This document shows positions 58,198 through 64,000 of a DNA stretch of 64,000 nucleotides, in pieces. Positions within the stretch are counted from its first letter, which is position 1. Each line of letters starts with the position of its first letter. Origin of the DNA: Lysobacter sp. KIS68-7. GTDB taxonomy: Bacteria > Pseudomonadota > Gammaproteobacteria > Xanthomonadales > Xanthomonadaceae. The notes beneath the pieces were generated by a model. That model searched no databases, had not been told where the DNA came from, and saw only the letters and a list, made by a program, of their open reading frames with translations. A program made the translations under genes and the position numbers. The stretch covers positions 3,161,001 through 3,225,000 of the forward strand of contig NZ_CP089925.1 in assembly GCF_021284745.1 (NCBI RefSeq), read 5' to 3'.

Positions 58198-60648
58198 ATG
58201 ACCGATTCGCCCGCGGTGCCCCAACGAGAACCTCGCGCGCACCCCGGCCGGGTCGCCGCGATCGTCGCCCTGCTCGTGCTGCTGGGGTTGGCCGTCGGCG
58301 GCGGGTGGTGGTGGTCGCATCGCAAGGCGCCGGTGCCGGTTCCGGTCGCCACGACACCGCCGCTGCAACGCGTGCTCGTGCTGCCCATCGTGCACGACAA
58401 GGCGATTCCCGACGCGCGTGCGTTCGCCTTTGATGCGCACCTGCTGGACGCGTTGGCGGCGACACCCGGGCTGGCCATCGTCGATGGCGAACGCGCCGAG
58501 CAGGCGTTGCGGCAGCGCACCGCGATGCAGGCAGGCCGTTACGACATCCCGACCTTGCACCGCCTCGCTGCCGCTTCGCGCGTGCTGCAACCCACCTTGC
58601 AGCAAGCACCCGATGGCTGGCGCGTGCAGGCCATGCTGCACACGCTCGACGCGTCGCCCGTTGCGATCGATGGCCCCGTTGCGCGCACCGCACCCGATGC
58701 GGTGCGCGAATGGCTGCGCACCCCCGCCTTGCGCGACGGCTTGCACGCCACCGCATCGCCCGTCCTTGCGATGCCCGACGACGACAAGGCGCTCGACGCC
58801 TACGGCGCCGGCATCGATGCGCTGCGCAGCGGACGCCTCACGCCCGCGCTCGAACAACTGCGCCTCGCGACGAAGGCGACACCCGGCGATCCCGCTGCCT
58901 GGCTTGCACAAGCAGAAGCCGCACTCGCGACCGGCGCGCGCGACGACGCCGACGATGCGCTCGAACGCGGCTCGCGCACGCCCGCCATCGTCAAGTCGCC
59001 CTCCACCACGGCGATGCGTTTGCGCACACGGCTGGCGAGTGCGCAGGACCTGCTCGACGACGAAGCGCCCGATGCGGCGACACTCTGGCGCGCCGTGCTC
59101 GCAAAATCCCCCGACGACACGCAGGCGCAACTCCAGCTCGCACGCGCGCTCGCGGCCGACGGCGATTTCAACGCGGCCACGACGGCGCTGCACGCACTCA
59201 CTGCGCGCGACCCCGGCGATCCGCGCGCGTGGCTTGAACTCGGCAAGGTCGCAATGCAAAACGGCGAGGCGAGGCGCGCCGCCGATGAAGACCTCGCACG
59301 GGCGCAATCCCTGTACCAGGAAGGGCGCAACGCGTACGGCGAGGCGGAGACCGTGAACGCACTCGGCGACGCCCATGCGCGTCTGGGCGAGAACAAGGAC
59401 GCGGCCACGCAATACGGCAAGGCCGTCGAACTGCAACGCACGCTCGGCAACCAGCGCAGCGTCGCGGCGAACCTGCGCGACCTCGCCGGCGCGCTGTCGC
59501 AATCCGGCCATTACGCCGACGCCGAAAAGCGTTTGAAGGAAGCGCGCGCGATCCACGAATCACTCGACGACCGCGCAGGCCTGGCCGCCACCGACAACGC
59601 GCTCGGCCTGCTCGCGCAGGCCCGCGGCGACTATCCCGCTGCGCTCATCGCGTTCCGCCATGCACTGCAAGCCTGGCGCCAGGCCGAAGATGCGCATGGC
59701 ACCGCGGAGGCGCTCGACAACATCGGCTTCGCCCAGTTCCAGCTCGGCGCCTACGACGACGCGCAGACGCAGTGGCAACAGGCGTCGAACGTGTTCGAAG
59801 CCATCGAGGACGACGCGGGCCACATCCGCGCGCAGCAGCACCTGGGCATGCTCGCGACCGCGCGCGGCCGATGGAAGCAGGCACGCACGCTGCTCGAACC
59901 TGCACTCGCACGCGCCGAAGCGGCGAAGCTGCCGGACGCCATCGCGACGGGCCGATTGCGCCTCGCCGAACTCGAACTGCAGCAAGGCCACACCGCCGCC
60001 GCGATCGACCAGGCGACCGCCGCGGGCAAGGTATTCGCCGACCACGAAGACCGCCGCGGGCAGGCCGATGCCGGTTTGGTGCACGTCCGCGCGCTACTCG
60101 CCGCCGACGCCGTGCCCGAAGCGCGTCGCGTGCTCACCACCCTGGGCCCCGTGCTCAAGGACGCCTCGTTCGAACAAACCCTGCAGGCGGACCTGGCCAC
60201 GGCCGCGATCGCCACGCACGATCGCAAGGACGCCGCCGCGTCGCTCGCCTTCCGCGACGCGAAGCAGGCCGCGGCGAAATCCGGCGTGCCCTCGCTCGAG
60301 CTGCAGGTGCTGCTCGCGCAAGCCGATGCAGGCCAAGCCCTGGATCCGCGCCTGGATGCCCGCACCGCCACGCTCGGCAATGCCGGGTTGCGCCTGCGTT
60401 GGCTGGAACACGCGATGCGTGCCACCCTCGCTGCCCGCCACAAGGCCGACGCAGCTGCGCTGTATCGGGAAGTGCTGACCTGGCTGCGTGCCGGCGACTA
60501 CGCGCGCGCCGAAGCCCTGCATCGCCTCGGCGCGCAGGCCGCGGCCACGCCGGCGGATGCGTCGGCGGCGAAGGCGCGCGCGGACGCCGCGCATGCCGCG
60601 TTCGTCGCTGCATTGCCGCCCGCGTTGCGCGCCGACGCGGCGCAGTGA
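58198..60648 (+). CDS. Membrane-anchored TPR protein with N-terminal FlgO-like domain (816 aa)
   Basis: A single membrane segment (about 30-47, ending in W-W-W-S-H) is followed by a FlgO/TolB-like region (about 65-190: V-L-V-L-P-I-V-H-D-K-A-I) and a long array of tetratricopeptide units (about 200-780), for example A-L-D-A-Y-G-A-G-I-D-A-L-R-S-G and T-D-N-A-L-G-L-L-A-Q-A-R-G-D-Y. The ATG at 58198 is preferred to a TTG at 58168. A scaffold role in the periplasm or cytoplasm is likely; similar proteins accompany serine/threonine kinases, none of which is seen here. Confidence 0.82.
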   Translation: MTDSPAVPQREPRAHPGRVAAIVALLVLLGLAVGGGWWWSHRKAPVPVPVATTPPLQRVLVLPIVHDKAIPDARAFAFDAHLLDALAATPGLAIVDGERAEQALRQRTAMQAGRYDIPTLHRLAAASRVLQPTLQQAPDGWRVQAMLHTLDASPVAIDGPVARTAPDAVREWLRTPALRDGLHATASPVLAMPDDDKALDAYGAGIDALRSGRLTPALEQLRLATKATPGDPAAWLAQAEAALATGARDDADDALERGSRTPAIVKSPSTTAMRLRTRLASAQDLLDDEAPDAATLWRAVLAKSPDDTQAQLQLARALAADGDFNAATTALHALTARDPGDPRAWLELGKVAMQNGEARRAADEDLARAQSLYQEGRNAYGEAETVNALGDAHARLGENKDAATQYGKAVELQRTLGNQRSVAANLRDLAGALSQSGHYADAEKRLKEARAIHESLDDRAGLAATDNALGLLAQARGDYPAALIAFRHALQAWRQAEDAHGTAEALDNIGFAQFQLGAYDDAQTQWQQASNVFEAIEDDAGHIRAQQHLGMLATARGRWKQARTLLEPALARAEAAKLPDAIATGRLRLAELELQQGHTAAAIDQATAAGKVFADHEDRRGQADAGLVHVRALLAADAVPEARRVLTTLGPVLKDASFEQTLQADLATAAIATHDRKDAAASLAFRDAKQAAAKSGVPSLELQVLLAQADAGQALDPRLDARTATLGNAGLRLRWLEHAMRATLAARHKADAAALYREVLTWLRAGDYARAEALHRLGAQAAATPADASAAKARADAAHAAFVAALPPALRADAAQ

Positions 60649-60721
60649 CACACCCCGCCCCGGCGACGATCCCGTACGCCGGTGTATGCTCGCCCGCATC
60701 ACCCCGTGAACGAGGCGTTGC

Positions 60722-61204
60722 ATGCAATCGAAGGGATTTCGTTGGCTGATCGCGGCGGCACTGCTCGCCTCCCTCGCCGGCTGCGGCGGCGGCCCCGTCA
60801 AGCGCGTGTCCAAGCCCGCGGCGAGCATCCAGCAACTCACCGTGCGCGCCGATGGCGGTTGGGATGTCGACGTGCGCATCGACAACTACAGCAGTGTCGA
60901 GATGCACGTGCAGGAGGTCTCGCTCGCGCTCACCGTCGCCGGTGAATCCGCCGGCACGCTCTCGCGCGCCGGTGGCGACTTCAGCATCGGCCCCGAGTCG
61001 GCCGACGTGGAAACCTTCAAGCTTTCGCCGACCTCCGCCGCGAAGATCACCGTCGCCGACGCACTCGCCGGTCGCAAGACCGTGGCCTATGCGCTGAAGG
61101 GCACGATGAACGCCACCTTCCAGGACGCGGGCCAGCGCAACTTCGAGATCGACGCGACCAATTCCCTCGACCCCGCCCCCGGCTTGCCGGGCGTGCTGCG
61201 CTGA
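60722..61204 (+). CDS. LEA14-like lipoprotein (160 aa)
   Basis: The lipobox S-L-A-G-C ends at C21, followed by G-G-G-P-V-K-R. The mature region has the LEA-type fibronectin-like pattern (V-D-V-R-I-D-N-Y-S-S-V-E-M-H-V). Small outer-membrane lipoproteins of this kind are common in Xanthomonadales; the role is unknown. A possible -10 element, TATGCT, is at 60685-60690. The acyl-CoA dehydrogenase follows after 7 bases, so the two are probably co-transcribed. Confidence 0.85.
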   Translation: MQSKGFRWLIAAALLASLAGCGGGPVKRVSKPAASIQQLTVRADGGWDVDVRIDNYSSVEMHVQEVSLALTVAGESAGTLSRAGGDFSIGPESADVETFKLSPTSAAKITVADALAGRKTVAYALKGTMNATFQDAGQRNFEIDATNSLDPAPGLPGVLR

Positions 61205-61211
61205 GGTCGCC

Positions 61212-63005
61212 ATGGGCAGTTCCTATCGCGCTCCCCTCAACGACATGCGCTTCGCGTTGTACGACGTGCTCGGTGCAGAAGCCTTGTTCGCCAAGCTCGG
61301 TTTCACCGACGCCACCCGCGACGTGCTCGACGCCGTGCTCGACGAAGCCGCGCGCTTCAACGAAACCGTGCTCGCGCCCCTGAACGAAATCGGCGACCGC
61401 ATTGGTTGCACCTACGACAAGGCGACGGGCGAAGTGCGCACGCCGCCGGGTTTCCGCGAGGCCTACCTGCAATTCGTCGAAGGCGGCTGGCCGGGCCTGG
61501 TGTCGCCCGTCGAATTCGGCGGCCAGGGCCTGCCGCACCTGGCGGGCGTGCCGCTGAAGGAAATGATCGACGCCGCGAACCTGGCCTGGGGCAACTTCCC
61601 CCTGCTCTCGCACGGCGCGACCGAAGCGCTGATCCACCACGGCGAAAGCTGGCAGCAGGACGCCTTCCTCAAGCCGATCGTCGAAGGGCGCTGGACCGGC
61701 ACGATGTGCCTCACCGAGCCGCACTGCGGCACCGACCTCGGCCTGCTGAAGACGCGCGCCGAACCGCAGGCCGACGGCACGTATTCGATCACCGGCACCA
61801 AGATCTTCATCACCGCCGGCGAGCACGACTTCACCGAGAACATCGTTCATCTGGTGCTCGCGCGATTGCCGGATGCGCCTGCGGGCGTGAAAGGCATTTC
61901 CTTGTTCATCGTCCCGAAGATGCGCGTGTCGCGCGACGGTGCGATGGGCGAACGCAACGCGGTGCGTTGCGGCGCGCTCGAACACAAGATGGGCATCCAC
62001 GCTTCGGCGACGTGCGTCATCAACTTCGACGATGCGCAGGGGTATCTCATCGGCCAGCCGAACAAAGGCCTGATGGCGATGTTCACCATGATGAACACCG
62101 CGCGCCTCGCCGTCGGCCTGCAAGGCCTGGGCTTGTCGGATCGCGCGTACCAGAACGCCCTGCGTTACGCGCAGGAGCGTTTGCAGATGCGTTCGCTGTC
62201 GGGACCGAAGCAGCCGTCGAAGCCCGCCGACCCGATCATCGTGCACCCCGACGTGCGCCGCATGCTGCTCACGTGCAAATCGCTGATCGAAGGCGGCCGC
62301 GTACTCGGTTACCACGCGGCGTCGCTCGTCGACATCGCCAATCATTCGACCGATGCGAACGAACGCGAGCAGGCCGATGCGCTGCTCGGTTTCGTCACGC
62401 CGATCGTCAAGGCCTGCCTCACCGAATGGGGCGTGGAGTGCACCTACCACGCACTGCAGTGCTATGGCGGCCACGGCTACATCGCCGAACACGGCATGGA
62501 ACAGCTCGCGCGCGACGCGCGCATCACCACGCTGTACGAAGGCACCACCGGCATCCAGGCGCTCGACCTGATGGGCCGCAAGATCATGCAGCAGCAGGGC
62601 GCGGGGCTCCGCGTCTTCCTCGGCATGGTCGATGCGTTCTGCTCGGCGCATGCGAACGACGAAGCCTTCGCTGAATTCGTCGGCCCGCTGCGTGCGGCGG
62701 CGGCGGAATCTCAGGCGCTGGCGATCGAAGTCGGCAAGCGCGCGGCGTCCAATCCCGAGGAAATCGGCGCGGCGGCGTGGGACTACCTCTTCCATTCCGG
62801 CTACGTCGCGCTGGCCTACTGGTGGGCGCGCAGCGTCGCCGCGGCCGATGCGTCGACCCGCTCGGCCGCATTCAAGAACGCCAAGCGCGAAACGGCGCGC
62901 TTCTACTTCGAACGCGTACTCCCGCGCACGCTTTCGCACGCACAGGCCATCCGCGCGGGGGCCGGCTCACTGATGGGTACCCAATTCGACACTGAAGGGG
63001 TATAA
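61212..63005 (+). CDS. Acyl-CoA dehydrogenase, DmdC/long type (597 aa)
   Basis: FAD-dependent dehydrogenase. It is about 597 aa, with the N-terminal Acyl-CoA_dh_N extension (M-R-F-A-L-Y-D-V-L, 12-20) and C-terminal extension typical of the 3-methylmercaptopropionyl-CoA dehydrogenase (DmdC) and related group. C-L-T-E-P-H-C-G-T-D-L-G-L is the FAD-binding loop, and catalytic E443 lies in Y-E-G-T-T-G-I-Q. The usual substrate could be a medium-chain or methylthio acyl-CoA; there is no DMSP-pathway gene beside it. Confidence 0.93.
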   Translation: MGSSYRAPLNDMRFALYDVLGAEALFAKLGFTDATRDVLDAVLDEAARFNETVLAPLNEIGDRIGCTYDKATGEVRTPPGFREAYLQFVEGGWPGLVSPVEFGGQGLPHLAGVPLKEMIDAANLAWGNFPLLSHGATEALIHHGESWQQDAFLKPIVEGRWTGTMCLTEPHCGTDLGLLKTRAEPQADGTYSITGTKIFITAGEHDFTENIVHLVLARLPDAPAGVKGISLFIVPKMRVSRDGAMGERNAVRCGALEHKMGIHASATCVINFDDAQGYLIGQPNKGLMAMFTMMNTARLAVGLQGLGLSDRAYQNALRYAQERLQMRSLSGPKQPSKPADPIIVHPDVRRMLLTCKSLIEGGRVLGYHAASLVDIANHSTDANEREQADALLGFVTPIVKACLTEWGVECTYHALQCYGGHGYIAEHGMEQLARDARITTLYEGTTGIQALDLMGRKIMQQQGAGLRVFLGMVDAFCSAHANDEAFAEFVGPLRAAAAESQALAIEVGKRAASNPEEIGAAAWDYLFHSGYVALAYWWARSVAAADASTRSAAFKNAKRETARFYFERVLPRTLSHAQAIRAGAGSLMGTQFDTEGV

Positions 63006-63017
63006 GCTCGGGACACG

Positions 63018-63650
63018 ATGGAGACCCATAGGGCACAGCTCCGACTCGTCGAACCCGAGGCGACTGCCTTCGAGGCACCGCGACTTCATTCGGTTCGTTT
63101 CCTCTCGCTCGACGCCCATGGCCGGGTCCTGGACTGGATGAGCTGGCAGGACGCCGCATGCCTGTATGCACGCGGCGCCGTTGCCTGGACCCTCGGCGAT
63201 CCCTGCCTCACCGTCCACGGTGGCATCTGCCGCGCGACCGGTGCGCAGAGCACCATCGACCTGCATCCGATCGTCGCGGCCAAGGGCCACGCGCGCCCGC
63301 ATGCGTTGGATCCGACGCCGGCGCTGACCAACGCCGCGCTTTTCGCGCGCGACCAGCATCTGTGCCTGTATTGCGGCCACGAATTCCCGCGCCCGCACCT
63401 GACGCGCGACCACGTGGTGCCGTTGTCGCGGGGTGGTCGGGATCAGTGGGAGAACGTGGTCTCGGCGTGCTTCCACTGCAATTCGCGCAAGGGTGGGCGG
63501 ACGCCACAGCAGGCAAGCATGCCGTTGTTGGCGGTGCCGTATCGGCCGAGCTGGATCGAGCATCTGATCCTGTCCAATCGCCACATCCTCGCGGATCAGA
63601 TGGCGTTTTTGCGCTCGCACCTGCCGAAGCATCCTCGGGCGATTGCCTAA
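63018..63650 (+). CDS. HNH endonuclease family protein (210 aa)
   Basis: The C-terminal HNH zinc site reads C-L-Y-C-G, then L-T-R-D-H-V-V-P-L-S-R-G-G-R-D-Q-W-E-N-V-V and C-F-H-C-N-S-R-K-G. The N-terminal ~100 residues are family-specific and include an A-C-L-Y-A-R-G-A-V-A-W motif. This is the common McrA-like type conserved in proteobacterial chromosomes, not a homing element. It starts 12 bases after the dehydrogenase stop and may be co-transcribed. Confidence 0.92.
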   Translation: METHRAQLRLVEPEATAFEAPRLHSVRFLSLDAHGRVLDWMSWQDAACLYARGAVAWTLGDPCLTVHGGICRATGAQSTIDLHPIVAAKGHARPHALDPTPALTNAALFARDQHLCLYCGHEFPRPHLTRDHVVPLSRGGRDQWENVVSACFHCNSRKGGRTPQQASMPLLAVPYRPSWIEHLILSNRHILADQMAFLRSHLPKHPRAIA

Positions 63651-63657
63651 CGCTCCA

Positions 63658-63846
63658 CTAGACGGGCGGTCCGCCGCGAGCTGCCGTGTGCTCCTCGCCG
63701 CTCACATACAGCAAGCTCCCGTCGAGGAGCACACGGCATCTCACGTCGGCCCGCTCGCCACTTGATGTTTGCGCGGAGCGTCTGGGAGCCGCGTGCCACC
63801 GCGATGCGAACGCGTGCGCCAACTTCCGGCTGCGGAGGGTCGGCAC
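63658..63846 (-). CDS. Possible small protein (62 aa), low confidence
   Basis: From a GTG at 63846 with GGGGG upstream, the frame reads M-P-T-L-R-S-R-K-L-A-H-A-F-A-S-R and then V-L-L-D-G-S-L-L-Y-V-S-G-E-E-H. The middle looks protein-like (alternating strand), but the ends do not resemble a known family. A 15-base inverted repeat is part of its coding sequence, which could equally be an RNA feature. Confidence 0.3.
   Translation of the reverse strand: MPTLRSRKLAHAFASRWHAAPRRSAQTSSGERADVRCRVLLDGSLLYVSGEEHTAARGGPPV
63683..63737. repeat. 15-base perfect inverted repeat with 25-base loop
   Basis: GCCGTGTGCTCCTCG (63683-63697) and CGAGGAGCACACGGC (63723-63737) are exact reverse complements around a 25-base spacer. 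The resulting hairpin is very stable in RNA from either strand. Confidence 0.7.
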
Positions 63847-63923
63847 TTTGCCCCCTCGCTCGCTGCATCGGCATGCTGCGTCCCGCTTCGGAGGGCAAGG
63901 TGCCTAGCGACAAAGTTGGGAGG

Positions 63924-63957
63924 CGCTCCTTCGGATGGAGGGAGCGTTTTCGCTTTT
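63924..63957 (+). terminator. Rho-independent terminator downstream of the HNH gene region
   Basis: CGCTCC (63924-63929) pairs with GGAGCG (63941-63946), followed by TTTTCGCTTTT. It faces plus-strand transcription, about 270 bases after the HNH stop, and could end the lipoprotein-dehydrogenase-endonuclease unit or a short RNA from the gap. Confidence 0.7.
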
Positions 63958-64000
63958 GCCGAAGGCGCGGATCTGGCAAACGTGGTGAGGCACGTCGCCC

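Larger units (their letters stand above)
63651..64000. other. Near-gene-free right edge
   Basis: After the HNH gene there is no convincing gene up to the edge. The stretch holds a weak minus-strand frame (63658-63846), a 15-base inverted repeat and a plus-strand terminator. No tRNA, rRNA or insertion sequence is seen. Confidence 0.6.

Noticed and set aside
63018-63650. HNH protein as a homing or defence nuclease
   Set aside because: It has the normal chromosomal HNH layout, sits tightly behind a metabolic gene and shows no mobile-element neighbours.
1-64000. CRISPR array, rRNA operon or complete tRNA
   Set aside because: No evenly spaced direct repeats, no rRNA-like stretch and no full cloverleaf were seen; the only tRNA sequence is the Phe 3' fragment.

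Overview
The window is GC-rich (roughly two thirds G+C), densely coded DNA with many 4-base ATGA start/stop overlaps. The gene families (LysR and LytTR regulators, DUF2955 efflux operon, a long bifunctional ornithine-lipid-type acyltransferase, YeeE/YedE pairs, DmdC-like acyl-CoA dehydrogenase) fit a gammaproteobacterium of the Xanthomonadales, most likely Lysobacter or a close relative. That assignment is an inference from gene content and composition, because no rRNA or complete tRNA is present.

Left part (1-13.4 kb): an operon of three formylglycine-type sulfatases on the minus strand, the first running off the left edge, is followed upstream by a Tat-exported alpha/beta hydrolase, an aldo/keto reductase and a divergent LysR regulator. 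Next comes a minus-strand set typical of an integrated element: a small HGG-motif zinc-finger protein, an unknown protein, an excisionase-like protein, another unknown protein and a tyrosine integrase. The element ends at a 49-base 3' fragment of tRNA-Phe, followed by what looks like that tRNA's own terminator. The fragment is read as attR. No complete tRNA-Phe lies to the left, so the island may extend past the window and the sulfatase genes could be its cargo.

13.5-18.4 kb: four copies of a palindromic repeat (core TGTCCGCTTTCGGCC) bracket a YggL-like gene, a small membrane protein, and the hen1-pnkp RNA end-healing, sealing and 2'-O-methylation cassette.

18.4-28.2 kb: a zinc-type uptake operon (His-rich protein, outer-membrane barrel, ZnuA, ZnuB) with no ATPase gene and with an unusual RNA structure over the ribosome binding site of the barrel gene. 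Beyond it lies a glycan-type cluster: a GT-C membrane transferase, two methyltransferases, an HpcH/HpaI aldolase-like protein, an atypical epimerase and a DPM1-like GT2.

28.2-41 kb: a LytS/LytTR two-component pair; membrane and small metabolic proteins; a GFA-type protein with a beta-propeller protein and a TPR/winged-helix regulator; an efflux operon (AI-2E family transporter, NodT-type outer-membrane factor, HlyD-type adaptor, DUF2955 pump); and a PAP2-type protein with altered motifs.

41-54.3 kb: a possible aminolipid turnover group (alpha/beta hydrolase, M14-type aspartoacylase-like enzyme, two-domain acyltransferase). A two-component pair whose kinase has lost its ATP-binding motifs follows, divergent from an LtaS-like transferase/PAP2/COG4705 operon. 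An ECF sigma factor with a membrane partner closes the region.

54.3-64 kb: an FG-GAP/Calx-beta secreted protein, a YeeE/YedE pair, lipoproteins, a membrane-anchored TPR protein, an acyl-CoA dehydrogenase and an HNH endonuclease. The right edge is nearly non-coding and holds a 15-base inverted repeat and a terminator.
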